A stretch of 22,654 bases of DNA from a virus, in the IMG/VR virus record IMGVR_UViG_3300005537_000067, positions 1 through 22,654 of that record. The stretch is one strand, 5' to 3'. Position 1 is the stretch's first letter; each line of letters begins with the position of its first letter. Shown here in pieces: positions 14,737-22,496 of the stretch. The notes under the pieces were generated by a model. It was not told where the DNA came from. It saw only the letters and a list, made by a program, of their open reading frames with translations, and did not search any database. The translations under genes were made by a program, and so were the position numbers.

Positions 14737-14737
14737 T
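14703..14737 (+). terminator. Intrinsic terminator reading on the plus strand
   Basis: ACCCCGGCGCCG (14703-14714) pairs with CGGCG, a bulged G, then CCGGGGT (14721-14733), with a 6-base loop, followed by TTTT (14734-14737). This is a textbook rho-independent terminator for plus-strand transcription, opposite to every gene here. On the minus strand it has no U-tract. It may stop antisense transcription, end a small plus-strand RNA, or serve as a structured leader element on the minus strand. Confidence 0.6.
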
Positions 14738-15009
14738 CATTGGAATGTCGCCTCCTGCATCTGGGCGACCATCCATTCGGCCAAAGCCTCCGAATCGGTC
14801 TCGCGGATCATCGTCCACGGCATCTCGATCCTGATGACCTTGTCGTCCATAGCGACGCCGAAGGTGAAACTGTCGCGCTTCAGCGCGGCTGCTATCTTTC
14901 CGCCAGGATCGTTGGCGATTTTCTCGCCTCTCGCTGCTGCCTTGAGACTTTTGACAATACCTCTTGCTTGCGCCTTGAGGGCGCGGCGCGGCGATCCGGC
15001 GGTCGTCAT
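14737..15009 (-). CDS. Small unrecognised protein (90 aa)
   Basis: 90 residues, family not recognised. The N-terminal 45 residues are basic and Ala-rich (SPRRALKAQARGIVKSLKAA), the C-terminal half is acidic and appears to form one beta-alpha unit (FTFGVAMDDKVIRIEMPW, then a helix SEALAEWMVAQMQEA). It overlaps the membrane-protein gene by ATGA (15006-15009) and is the last gene before the non-coding leader. The layout could suit a small nucleic-acid-binding or regulatory protein, but nothing proves it. Confidence 0.6.
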   Translation of the reverse strand: MTTAGSPRRALKAQARGIVKSLKAAARGEKIANDPGGKIAAALKRDSFTFGVAMDDKVIRIEMPWTMIRETDSEALAEWMVAQMQEATFQ

Positions 15010-15176
15010 TTTCCCACCTCGATCACCTTTGCGCAGACCGGCTTGGTCCAGCCGCGCATGAGTTCGCCGCCAGCCGCATGGCAAGGACCGGCAAGCGTCG
15101 CGTATTGCCAAATCGGAATGCCCATGGCCGCCAAGACGATGAGCGCCAGAAGCGCTGCCAGGATTTTCTCTTTTAT
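15006..15176 (-). CDS. Small membrane protein with apparent AUA start codon
   Basis: 56 residues if translation starts at ATA (15174-15176). The frame reads (M)KEKILAALLALIVLAAMG, then IPIWQYATLAGPCHAAG and ends VIEVGK. Residues 2-4 are charged and 5-23 form one membrane-spanning or signal-anchor helix. Cys32 and Cys48 could form a disulfide if the tail is outside. AAGGAGG lies 8 bases before the ATA, and the ATA overlaps the upstream stop as ATAA, exactly where ATGA occurs at most other junctions. The first in-frame ATG (15125) would give only 39 residues, cut the helix and lack a ribosome-binding site. Function unknown. Confidence 0.6.
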   Translation of the reverse strand: MKEKILAALLALIVLAAMGIPIWQYATLAGPCHAAGGELMRGWTKPVCAKVIEVGK

Positions 15177-15436
15177 CGCTGCGTCCTCCTTATCCTGGCC
15201 GAAGCCGCGCGGCGCCCATGCCGGTTGTTCGGCAAATCGGCGGTCTCATATTCGAGGCGCTTCAGCCGCTCAATCTGGGCCTCCGCCTCCTCGATTTTGG
15301 CCTGCAGGGCCGGATCGCTCGGGCGGTCGAAGTCTTCCCGCGCTTTCGCCAAGCCGCGCTCCTGCTGTTCGAAGAGGGCTTCGCGCTCGTCTGCGGTGAT
15401 TCGGCGCAGGAGCTTGGTCTGTTCGTAGCCGCTCAT
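15173..15436 (-). CDS. Small coiled-coil protein (87 aa)
   Basis: 87 residues, not recognised. It is strongly charged and helical: RRITADEREALFEQQERGLAK, then a probable coiled coil QAKIEEAEAQIERLKRLEYE (about 45-64), and a basic tail NNRHGRRAASARIRRTQR that could touch nucleic acid. It starts at an ATGA overlap with the previous gene (15433-15436). Its 3' end contains the AAGGAGG ribosome-binding site of the next gene and ends at TAA within ATAA. Confidence 0.62.
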   Translation of the reverse strand: MSGYEQTKLLRRITADEREALFEQQERGLAKAREDFDRPSDPALQAKIEEAEAQIERLKRLEYETADLPNNRHGRRAASARIRRTQR

Positions 15437-15654
15437 GACCGCATCGCCTCTTCCGCCGCCCGATAGACCGGGCTTGAGCTGTTCACGACGCCGGTCTTGA
15501 TCGCTGCCAGCAGGTCGCGCGTCGCCTGCTTGATGCGGACGTTCTCGGCCAGCACCTCGTCGAACCTCCTGGCCCGGCTTGCTTCGTTGGCCTTGCGCGT
15601 CTCCCAGCCCTTCCTGGCAGCGTCGGTGCGGCCGATGGTCGAGGCGCGGGTCAT
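15433..15654 (-). CDS. Small unrecognised protein (73 aa)
   Basis: 73 residues, not recognised. It starts MTRASTIGRTDAARKGWETRK, a basic stretch with an 'AARKGWETRK' segment like those of small DNA-associated phage proteins, then a helical region RRFDEVLAENVRIKQATRDLLAAI. ATGA overlaps at both ends place it firmly in the operon. Confidence 0.6.
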   Translation of the reverse strand: MTRASTIGRTDAARKGWETRKANEASRARRFDEVLAENVRIKQATRDLLAAIKTGVVNSSSPVYRAAEEAMRS

Positions 15655-15851
15655 TGCCGGTCACCTTTTGTCACCGAGTTACCCTTTGTGACTGGCGCGC
15701 CTTCGTAGACCAGGTCGGCGCCATGGGCAGCGCAGGTCATGCGCCGCGTGTCCATGCCCTGCTGTTCCAGCCAGGTGCGCAGCTCGCCGCGGCGGTCCAT
15801 GTCGCTGGCCTCGGCGGCGGCGAGGCGGATGGTGACGGTTTCATCCGACAT
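15651..15851 (-). CDS. Small unrecognised protein (66 aa)
   Basis: 66 residues, not recognised. It begins MSDETVTIRLAAAEASDMDRRGELRTWLEQQG, a beta strand and helices; the C-terminus has a short repeat APVTKGNSVTKG before the stop. It overlaps the upstream replication gene by 11 bases and the next gene by ATGA. The start at 15851 is chosen for this coupling; there is no longer version with a better signal. Confidence 0.57.
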   Translation of the reverse strand: MSDETVTIRLAAAEASDMDRRGELRTWLEQQGMDTRRMTCAAHGADLVYEGAPVTKGNSVTKGDRQ

Positions 15852-16815
15852 GGTCGGCCTCCTCGGTTTCGTTGCTAACGGCGCCGATGCCTGGCGCGAA
15901 CCCGATCTCGACCAGCACGTGATGAGGAACCCTGCATCCAGCCTCTCCGGGCTGTGGCCCCCAATGGTCGAACCACTTCCCGGCCTGGTGGCGGCGCATG
16001 CGGTGACGCCATTGCTCATCCTCAGCCTCAGCGTCACCGATAGGCTCTGCTTGGCGTTGCTCGGTGCGCATCCTGGCCAGTTCATCGGCGAAGGCTTTGA
16101 CCAGCAGGGCGATGGGATTTCCCCTCAGGCTGAACCCGGGTCGATTGGCGAGACGCTGGGCGACGGCCAAGATGGTCTCGGGACTGTTGCCCTGAGCGTT
16201 CAGGTCTCGAAGCTGACCGAAGTGACCCATGAACGATTTCGGGTCGACGCCGAACGCTGAGAGGATCGCATTTCCGAGTTCCAGCAATTCGGCGTGCTCT
16301 AAGCTAGCCTCTGGCTTCTGGCTTCTGGCTTCTGGCTTCTGGCTATTACCATGGGGCTCGGGAGGCCGCTCAGGCGCTCGCTCTGCCGGGCGCTCTGTTT
16401 GCCGCTCGGGAACGCGCTCATCATCGTCACCGAGCGGTGCGAAAATTCCCTTTTTATTTCGGGCACTTACTGAACCGCCGACTGAGCCATTTTTCTTGTT
16501 CGTTTTGCGCGCTTTTTCTTCCTTAACCATGCGCCGGGAGTAGATATTTCCGTGCCGATCTCGCGAAAAAACTCGGTTATTTTCGAGTTCGGTTACCAAC
16601 TCGGCGATTTGATCCGAGGGCTTTCCGACCAGACTGGCGAGGGCGTCGGTGGAGACGGGGCGACCACTCACGAAGAGGAAACCGACGGGGTCCGCTTCGG
16701 CGCAGATGCATAGCATGCGCATCCATAAGCCCTGCGCGGCCAGGCTGCAAATCCTGAGCTCCTTGTCGGCCTCCCAGTCGCTCCAGAAGAATTTCGCCCA
16801 TGGATTACCGGTCAT
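15841..16815 (-). CDS. Putative replication initiation / helicase-loading protein
   Basis: 324 residues. The N-terminal 105 residues (WAKFFWSDWEADKELRIC, AAQGLWMRMLCICAEADP, then STDALASLVGKPSDQIAELV) resemble the winged-helix start of phage replisome-organiser or YdaU/DUF1376-like proteins. Residues about 106-172 are a charged, low-complexity linker with ER-P repeats and SQKPEARSQKPEAS (158-171). The C-terminal part (about 173-255) is helical and may contact the helicase, followed by a His/Trp-containing tail. It overlaps the dnaB-like gene by 11 bases, the expected neighbour. The role is inferred from fold resemblance and context. The linker is encoded by a 7-bp tandem repeat that could change frame. 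Confidence 0.66.
   Translation of the reverse strand: MTGNPWAKFFWSDWEADKELRICSLAAQGLWMRMLCICAEADPVGFLFVSGRPVSTDALASLVGKPSDQIAELVTELENNRVFSRDRHGNIYSRRMVKEEKARKTNKKNGSVGGSVSARNKKGIFAPLGDDDERVPERQTERPAERAPERPPEPHGNSQKPEARSQKPEASLEHAELLELGNAILSAFGVDPKSFMGHFGQLRDLNAQGNSPETILAVAQRLANRPGFSLRGNPIALLVKAFADELARMRTEQRQAEPIGDAEAEDEQWRHRMRRHQAGKWFDHWGPQPGEAGCRVPHHVLVEIGFAPGIGAVSNETEEADHVG
16309..16344. repeat. 7-bp tandem repeat (CTGGCTT, nearly five copies)
   Basis: From 16311 to 16344 the plus strand reads CTGGCTT four times plus CTGGCT. It lies in the linker of the replication gene. Because 7 is not a multiple of 3, the repeat passes through all three frames and yields a 7-residue period, SQKPEAR. Loss or gain of one unit would shift the reading frame. 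Confidence 0.9.
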
Positions 16816-18292
16816 GCCAATCTCCCGCGCCGCTGCTGGGCGCTTGGTGCAGGTTGCTGAATTTGGTGAGGCGCCCATCGAAGTGGGCTTTGACGCTGTC
16901 GGCGCTGCCGTGCCTGTTCTTGGCGATAAGCACCTCGGCAGTATTGCGGCATGCGTCCAGAAGGCGCTCCCAGGAGGCGTAGCGCGCATTGAACTTGTCG
17001 TCGCTTTCGTCGGCCCGGCGGTTAGGCTCCGCGCGCTCCAGGTAGTATTGCTCCCGGTAGATGAACAGCACGGCATCGGCGTCCTGCTCGATCGAACCGG
17101 ATTCGCGCAGATCGGCCAGCTGAGGCCGCTTGTCCTCGCGGTCCTCGACCTTGCGGGATAGCTGTGACAGCGCCAGAATCGGCACGTCGAGTTCTTTTGC
17201 CAGAGCCTTGAGGCCGCGGGTGATCTCCGAGACCTCCTGCACACGGTTCTCCAGGCCCCTGCCGGTGCCAGGTCCACGCATCAGCTGCAGATAGTCGATA
17301 ACGATCAGGCTTAGGCCATGCTTGCGCTTAACGCGCCGGGCCCGAGTACGGATCTGAGCAACGGACAGGCCGCCGGTGTCGTCGATATGGATGGGCAGCG
17401 CCTTGATCTCAGCGCCCGCTTCTACGGCTCGGGCCACGTCAGCGCCCGATGCGGTACCCTGGCGTAGTCGCGCGCCCTCAATGCCCGATGCGGCGGAGAT
17501 CGACCGGTGAGCAAGCTGCTCCCGGCTCATTTCGAGCGAGAAAACCGCGACCTGTTTTCCGCTTCGCGCGGCAGCTTCTGCGATCGTCAGGCCAAGGGCG
17601 GTCTTTCCCATACTGGGACGGCCGGCGAGGATGACGAGGTCCGAGTTATGCAGTCCGCCGAGCCGCGCGTCGAGATCAACCAGGCCGGTGGTGACGCCGA
17701 TCAATTTGCCGTCGGCCTTAAACGCGGCGTCTATGGCCGCCAGAGCAAGTTCGACGGCGCCGGCGATGGGCTCGGTCCGGTCTTTTTCCGTCACAGCGCC
17801 TGTGATGCTGGCGATCTCGACCTCAAGCCCCTCAAGCAACGCGGCGCCGGTGATGTCGTCGCTGGTGCTGGCCAGCATCTGGGCTGCTTCCTGAAGCGAT
17901 ATCATGGCGCGGCGGCGAAGCCACATGTCGGCGACACGGCGCGCGCGCTCCTCGACGAACCCTGGCAGCGTCAAGACGACGGCACCGCAGAGATCCATCA
18001 GATACTTGCCGCCACCGAGCTCGATATAGGCCGGATCGTCCTTGAGCCTGGCGTTGATCCCCGGCGGCGTGATGATCCTGTTCTCGGCATATGCCTCGGC
18101 GATGACGCTCCAGATTGCGATGTGGCCGTCGTGGGCGAAATGTTCGGGCCGCACGATCTCGGCGGCGATCTCAACCAAGCTCGCCTTCATCATGACGGCG
18201 CCCAGCAGCGCTTGCTCAGCCTCAAAATCGACGGGCAACTCGGGGATCAGGCTTTCCGGGCTATCGGGGTGCATGACGGTGAGCGCGTTCAT
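16805..18292 (-). CDS. dnaB: DnaB-type replicative DNA helicase
   Basis: 495 residues. It unwinds DNA at the phage replication fork as a hexamer. An N-terminal DnaB domain (about 20-130, PVDFEAEQALLGAVMM) leads to a RecA-like domain with GRPSMGKT (Walker A, 224-231), FSLEMSREQL (251-260), LIVIDYLQLM (Walker B, 329-338), LALSQLSRKVEDR (373-385) and LRESGSIEQDAD (395-406), all family signatures. All key residues are present and the length is normal. No intein is seen. The start overlaps the 64-aa gene by ATGA (18289-18292), and the stop overlaps the putative loader gene. Confidence 0.95.
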   Translation of the reverse strand: MNALTVMHPDSPESLIPELPVDFEAEQALLGAVMMKASLVEIAAEIVRPEHFAHDGHIAIWSVIAEAYAENRIITPPGINARLKDDPAYIELGGGKYLMDLCGAVVLTLPGFVEERARRVADMWLRRRAMISLQEAAQMLASTSDDITGAALLEGLEVEIASITGAVTEKDRTEPIAGAVELALAAIDAAFKADGKLIGVTTGLVDLDARLGGLHNSDLVILAGRPSMGKTALGLTIAEAAARSGKQVAVFSLEMSREQLAHRSISAASGIEGARLRQGTASGADVARAVEAGAEIKALPIHIDDTGGLSVAQIRTRARRVKRKHGLSLIVIDYLQLMRGPGTGRGLENRVQEVSEITRGLKALAKELDVPILALSQLSRKVEDREDKRPQLADLRESGSIEQDADAVLFIYREQYYLERAEPNRRADESDDKFNARYASWERLLDACRNTAEVLIAKNRHGSADSVKAHFDGRLTKFSNLHQAPSSGAGDWHDR

Positions 18293-18483
18293 GGCCGTCC
18301 GTACCCCTTGCGCTCGGCCGCAGCCAATTCCGCGTGGGTGACCCAGACACTGAAATCGCGCAGCCGGATAATCGCGCGCGCCCGAATCCTGCCAGAGCCG
18401 TCGCAGCGCGTGAGGAAGTAATGACCCGACAATGTCGGTGGCTGCAGCGGCGCGGGATATCGATCCCGATATTCGTAATTCAT
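18289..18483 (-). CDS. Small unrecognised protein (64 aa)
   Basis: 64 residues, not recognised. It starts MNYEYRDRYPAPLQPP, followed by a compact beta-rich part, GHYFLTRCDGSGRIRARAII, RLRDFSVWVTH, and a helix AELAAAERKGYG. ATGA overlaps at both ends (helicase stop, dnaB start) show that it belongs to the replication operon. The beta content and basic residues would allow a nucleic-acid-binding fold, but this is a guess. Confidence 0.6.
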   Translation of the reverse strand: MNYEYRDRYPAPLQPPTLSGHYFLTRCDGSGRIRARAIIRLRDFSVWVTHAELAAAERKGYGRP

Positions 18484-19889
18484 TCCGCCGCCTGCCTTCC
18501 GGCGATGCCGGTTCTCTGCATAGCCCTGTCCACCCATCCCCGGTCGTTGATGCCCTTCAGTTCCGCGATGGCTTCCATATCCCGGCGCGAGGTCGCGATC
18601 TCGACGGCGTCCTGCAGCGTCATGGCGGCGACCACCTCGGGCCGGCGGCCGGCGATGCTGGGCAGGTGCCAGACGGTGTCCAACGCGCCCTTCTTGGCCT
18701 TGGGATAGCCGCAGCCGCAGCCGGGGCAGTGGTCGGCTTTCTCGTGCACGCGCCAGCAGCGGACGCAGCGGCTGGTCGGCGCGACCTGGCGCTCGAGGCC
18801 CTTCAGGCCGCCTTCCAGTGTCCATGGCCTGGGCGCGTCGTACATTCCATGCCGGGCCGTGTTCATGACTAGGTCGAGGATGACGGCGTGCGACTTGTCC
18901 GGGTGAGGCCGGAGAGCCCGGCCGATCTGCTGGATGAATAGCGAGGTCGACTCGGTCGGCCGCTCAAGGATCGCCACCGCGATTTCGGGGCAGTCGAACC
19001 CCTCGCCCAGCAAGCTCACGCTCGTCAGGATCTGGATGCGCCCGCTGGCGAGGCCCTTGACGGCGGCGGCGCGCTCGCGGGCCGACATGGTGCCGTCGAC
19101 GGATTGCGCGCTCCAGCCGGCGGCGCGGTAGGCGGCAGCCGAAGCCTCCGCCATCTCCACGGTCGGGCAGAAAACCAGCGCCGGCTGGCCCGGCGCATGG
19201 CGCGCATACCAGCGCCGGCCAATCACCGCCAGCTGGGCGCGCTGCACCTCGGCCGCCATGTCGGATAGCTTGTAGTCGCCGCCCAGCTTGGGCACCGAGC
19301 GCATGTCCAGATCGGTCGGCGGCGAATAAACGATCGCCGGCGCCAGGTAGCCCATGGCGGTCAAATCGCGGCTTCCGGGGCACTGCACGATACGGTCGAA
19401 ATGGTTGCCTTCACCCAGGCCGCGGCCGTCCAGCCGGAACCAGGTGGCGGAAAGGCCGACGCGTTGGGCCCGCACCGCGGCCGATACCACGCCATTCCAG
19501 CCGCTGGCGACGATGTGCTGCGCCTCGTCTATGAAGATGAAGTCGAGGCTTTCCAGCCAATCGCAGATGCCGCCGAGCCGGGCGGCCAGGGTGTCGACCG
19601 AGCAGATGTGGAACCGCTCGGGGCCGATTTCATGGCCGGGCATGACGCGGCCGTGCGGAATGCCATACAGGGCGGCGCGTTCGCTGGCCTGGTCGCACAG
19701 TTCCACGCGGTGCGCCAGCCACGCGCCGCGCTTGCCGGCGTCCAGCAGGGTCTTGACGACGGACATGCCCATCGTGGTTTTGCCACTGCCGACCGGGCTC
19801 TCTACCGCAACGCCGCGGCAGCCGCGCTGCAGATAGGCCAGGGTTTCAGCGACGGCGCGGGATTGGTAGGGGCGAAGCTGAACCGTCAT
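18480..19889 (-). CDS. DEAD/DEAH-box SF2 helicase with C-terminal zinc ribbon
   Basis: 469 residues. It is an ATP-dependent helicase or translocase of the SSL2/type III restriction-like group. The motifs run in order: a Q-motif-like RPYQSRAV (6-13), Walker A SPVGSGKTT (31-39), FIDEAQH (119-125), LSATWFRLDG (146-155), and motif VI QQIGRALR (320-327). After the second RecA domain lies a probable zinc ribbon, Cys375, Cys378, Cys388 and Cys391 (CVRC ... CPGC). The chosen ATG at 19889 overlaps the upstream stop (ATGA); an ATG 63 codons upstream would add an Arg/Pro-rich antisense-like stretch. It probably acts in phage replication or recombination; the partner is unknown. Confidence 0.87.
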   Translation of the reverse strand: MTVQLRPYQSRAVAETLAYLQRGCRGVAVESPVGSGKTTMGMSVVKTLLDAGKRGAWLAHRVELCDQASERAALYGIPHGRVMPGHEIGPERFHICSVDTLAARLGGICDWLESLDFIFIDEAQHIVASGWNGVVSAAVRAQRVGLSATWFRLDGRGLGEGNHFDRIVQCPGSRDLTAMGYLAPAIVYSPPTDLDMRSVPKLGGDYKLSDMAAEVQRAQLAVIGRRWYARHAPGQPALVFCPTVEMAEASAAAYRAAGWSAQSVDGTMSARERAAAVKGLASGRIQILTSVSLLGEGFDCPEIAVAILERPTESTSLFIQQIGRALRPHPDKSHAVILDLVMNTARHGMYDAPRPWTLEGGLKGLERQVAPTSRCVRCWRVHEKADHCPGCGCGYPKAKKGALDTVWHLPSIAGRRPEVVAAMTLQDAVEIATSRRDMEAIAELKGINDRGWVDRAMQRTGIAGRQAAE

Positions 19890-20065
19890 CGCGCCCCGCC
19901 CTCCAGGTCTATCCCGGCGCTCGCCGGCTCTGCATCCGGCGCCTTCATCAGCACCGAATGCCGGCCGTTGTGCGTGTCGGACAGGTCGTCGGATACGGTC
20001 CATCCCTTCGCCTCGTATTCGGCGCGGCGGTGGTGCGGGATGAATTGGAAGGTGCCTTCGGTCAT
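19886..20065 (-). CDS. Small unrecognised protein (59 aa)
   Basis: 59 residues, not recognised: MTEGTFQFIPHHRRAEY, then EAKGWTVSDDLSDTHNGRH and a variable acidic tail. It starts at an ATGA overlap with the methyltransferase gene and ends in another with the helicase gene, so it is very likely translated. A helix followed by 'AKGWTV' and 'THNGRHSVLM' strands suggests a small alpha-beta fold. A link with its enzyme neighbours is possible but unproven. Confidence 0.6.
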   Translation of the reverse strand: MTEGTFQFIPHHRRAEYEAKGWTVSDDLSDTHNGRHSVLMKAPDAEPASAGIDLEGGAR

Positions 20066-21054
20066 TCGGCAGCGCCATCGAATAGGCACTGCTGCGCCTT
20101 CTTGATGCTGCGCAGGTTCGCGATGGCCTGGCGGAAATAGCTCTCCTTCAGCTCGACGCCGATCGCCTTGCGGCCCATCTCGACCGCGCAATAGATCTCC
20201 GACCCGATGCCCGCGAACGGGCTAAAAACGACATCGCCGGGATTGCTCCACAGGTCGATGCAACGGCGGATCGGCGTGAGTTGGAGCGGGGAAATATGCC
20301 GCTCGTCGGCTTCCTCGCGGGCGCAGCGGAACGAGAGAACATCGTTTTGGTTGATGTCCATCCAGCAGGACTCGGCGTAACGCTGCCAGACCGCCACGGA
20401 GAACCAGGGATCGCCTGGGCGCAGCATGTCGACACCCTGGCTGTTCTCGTTGCGCAGAGGACCTTCCGGGGGCGCCTCATCGCCGTAATAGGCATCGAAT
20501 GGCCCCGAGATGGGTTCGGGGTTGTCGCCCGGCTTGCGCATCATGACCATGTAGTCGGCCGCCGCCATCCGGCTCATGGCGCTGTCCTTGCAGATCTGCT
20601 TGTGCAAGAGGCCGATCGCCTTGGATCGCTGCATGGCCGAGACAGGGTCCTTGCGGATCATCACCTCGGAGTGGAAGTGCATGCCTTCAGCCTGGAAGGC
20701 GCGGATGATCTCGCCGCGGAAATCGCGCATGCCGATGAACCCATCACGGGTCTTGCTGGTCGGGAGCTGCATGCAATGGGTGGCGATCAGCCGGCCCGGC
20801 ACGGTGGCGCGTACCATCTCCTTGATCAGGAAGCGGTAATGCTCCCAGAACACGGCCGCGCTCTTGTTATTGGAGATGTCGCGTGGGTTGTCGCTGAAGG
20901 TGTAGAGCGATTCGAACGGCGGCGAATAGATCGTGAAGTGCACAGAGTTGTCCGGTAGGCCGCGCGCCACGTCGACGCAATCGGCATTCCAGATGGTCCA
21001 GTCTTCGCCATGCTCTTGGGCCAGCACGAGGGGCTGATTCACGCCGCCATCCAT
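20062..21054 (-). CDS. Beta-class DNA methyltransferase (N4-cytosine or N6-adenine)
   Basis: 330 residues. It transfers a methyl group from S-adenosylmethionine to an exocyclic amine of DNA. Motif IV is SPPF (44-47), preceded by DNSVHFTIY; motif I is near the C-terminus, GDVVFSPFAGIGSE (273-286), followed by MGRKAIGVELKESYF. This order (IV, target recognition, I) marks the beta class. SPPF fits N4-cytosine best but N6-adenine cannot be excluded. The FSPFAGIGS motif differs from the common DPFxGSG. The start overlaps the SNF2-like gene by 16 bases, with GGAG 8 bases before it. It may protect phage DNA from host restriction. Confidence 0.85.
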   Translation of the reverse strand: MDGGVNQPLVLAQEHGEDWTIWNADCVDVARGLPDNSVHFTIYSPPFESLYTFSDNPRDISNNKSAAVFWEHYRFLIKEMVRATVPGRLIATHCMQLPTSKTRDGFIGMRDFRGEIIRAFQAEGMHFHSEVMIRKDPVSAMQRSKAIGLLHKQICKDSAMSRMAAADYMVMMRKPGDNPEPISGPFDAYYGDEAPPEGPLRNENSQGVDMLRPGDPWFSVAVWQRYAESCWMDINQNDVLSFRCAREEADERHISPLQLTPIRRCIDLWSNPGDVVFSPFAGIGSEIYCAVEMGRKAIGVELKESYFRQAIANLRSIKKAQQCLFDGAAE

Positions 21055-22496
21055 CTGGGAAGCTCCATCGGTTGAGTGGGTTCGTAGGTTGAGGCGGTCT
21101 GCCGGCCGCCGCGAATTTCTGCGGTTGAGAGGTCTTTCATGTGATCGACCATCGCGGCCATCATGGCGTCGTACTTCGCCTCCTTCTTCTTGAGGTTGGC
21201 GACGACCGCGCCCTCCAGTTCGGAAGCGATGAGCCAGCCGTGTACGTCCTGCTCCTGGCCGAAGCGCCAGAAGCGGCGGATCAGCTGGAACAGCTGCTCG
21301 AAGCTGTCATTGAGGCCGACGCAGACGAACTTGCGGCAGTGCTGCCAGTTCATGCCGCGCGAGGCGATTTTCGGCTTGGTCAGGATCATGCGCGGCTCGC
21401 CATGCGCGAACCCGATCAGGCGCTCAGCCTTCAGCTCGGGCTTGTCGCTGCCGCGCACCTCGACCAGGCCGGGCACCAGGGCGCGGATCGCATCGGCTTC
21501 GTCATTGAGGTTGCACCAGACCGCCCAAGCGTCGTCAGGGCCGTTCTCGGCGATGATCCTCGCCGCCGCCTCGGCGCGCTCTTTCACGGTGTCGCGGCGC
21601 ACGGCGATCCGGTCCTGCAGGGTCTGCGCGGCCACCGGGAACAACATCCCCGCCAGGGGGCGCGCTTCGGTGGCTACCGTGACCTGATGCAGATGCAGCG
21701 GCGGCAGATGATAGCCCGGCTCGTCATAGCCAAGGTCGTTCGGGTTCTGGATCACGACCGCCCAGGACGCCACCCAGCGCCAGAAGTCGGAGGCCGCGTG
21801 ACGCTTCAGCCGCCACTCTTCGCCGTTGGGGTCGGCGCGCACCGATCCCTCATGGACGAAATACATGGCGAGCATTTCCTTCTCGCTCATCACGTCGAGG
21901 AATTCGGCATGCGTTCCCAGCTCAGTGTAATCGTTCGGCGCCGGGGTAGCGGAGGCGCACAGCTTGTAGAAGGTCTGCCGGCAGGCGTCGGTGATTTCCA
22001 TTCTGGTCTTGCCCGACGCGTCCTTGATGATGCCGCTTTCGTCGAGGACGACACCGGCGAAGTCGGACGGGTCGAAGCTGGCCAGGCGCTCGTAATTGGT
22101 GACGACGATGTCGCCGGCCGCGGTCTTCTGGCTCTCGGCGTAGCGCACACCATCGAAGCCCCATTTCGGCGCTTCTTCCTCAACCGTCTGCCGGGCCACG
22201 CCGAGGGGCGCGAACACCAGAACACGACCTTGGGTTTCGTGCGCAACGGCGCGCGCCCAGGACAGCTGCTGCACAGTCTTGCCGAGGCCGGTTCCCTCGA
22301 ATAGGGCGGCGCGGCCGCGGCGTAGTGCCCAGCGCACGATGTCGCGCTGGAAGGGCTTTAGGAATGGCGGCAGGGTATTGCCGGGATCGAAGCCGATCGA
22401 CGGCGCGACGTTCTGCTTGCGCGCGAGGAAGGCATCATAGGATTCGGCCATGCGCTCGGGGTTGATGTCGAGCTCGGTGAGGAGGGCGGAGGTCAT
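21039..22496 (-). CDS. SNF2-like SF2 helicase/ATPase
   Basis: 485 residues. Motifs in order: LKPFQRDIVRWALRRG (46-61), Walker A EGTGLGKT (67-74), Walker B variant LDESG (151-155), ATPAPNDYTELGTHAEFLD (183-201), and motif VI QLIRRFWRFGQ (404-414), the typical R..R.GQ. It is the phage SNF2-like type commonly found next to methyltransferase genes. Helicase activity is not certain; many relatives only translocate on DNA. The C-terminus is helical, with KKKEAKYDAMMAAMVDHM. It lies between two methyltransferase genes, with ATGA overlap at its start (22493-22496). Confidence 0.86.
   Translation of the reverse strand: MTSALLTELDINPERMAESYDAFLARKQNVAPSIGFDPGNTLPPFLKPFQRDIVRWALRRGRAALFEGTGLGKTVQQLSWARAVAHETQGRVLVFAPLGVARQTVEEEAPKWGFDGVRYAESQKTAAGDIVVTNYERLASFDPSDFAGVVLDESGIIKDASGKTRMEITDACRQTFYKLCASATPAPNDYTELGTHAEFLDVMSEKEMLAMYFVHEGSVRADPNGEEWRLKRHAASDFWRWVASWAVVIQNPNDLGYDEPGYHLPPLHLHQVTVATEARPLAGMLFPVAAQTLQDRIAVRRDTVKERAEAAARIIAENGPDDAWAVWCNLNDEADAIRALVPGLVEVRGSDKPELKAERLIGFAHGEPRMILTKPKIASRGMNWQHCRKFVCVGLNDSFEQLFQLIRRFWRFGQEQDVHGWLIASELEGAVVANLKKKEAKYDAMMAAMVDHMKDLSTAEIRGGRQTASTYEPTQPMELPRWMAA

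Noticed and set aside
14703-14737. Terminator for the minus-strand replication operon
   Set aside because: On the minus strand the stem is followed by GTGTGCATC, not a U-tract; the U-tract is on the plus strand.
15006-15125. 39-residue version of the small membrane protein from the first ATG
   Set aside because: It would remove most of the membrane helix and has no Shine-Dalgarno sequence, whereas AAGGAGG is correctly spaced for the ATA.
15841-17277. Longer start for the replication protein
   Set aside because: It would extend 154 codons across the dnaB-like gene in another frame with a Pro/Arg/Ser-rich sequence; the natural start is at 16815.
18480-20078. Longer start for the zinc-ribbon helicase
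   Set aside because: The extra 63 codons are Arg/Pro-rich, overlap the 59-aa gene in another frame and match nothing; the ATGA overlap at 19886-19889 favours the short form.
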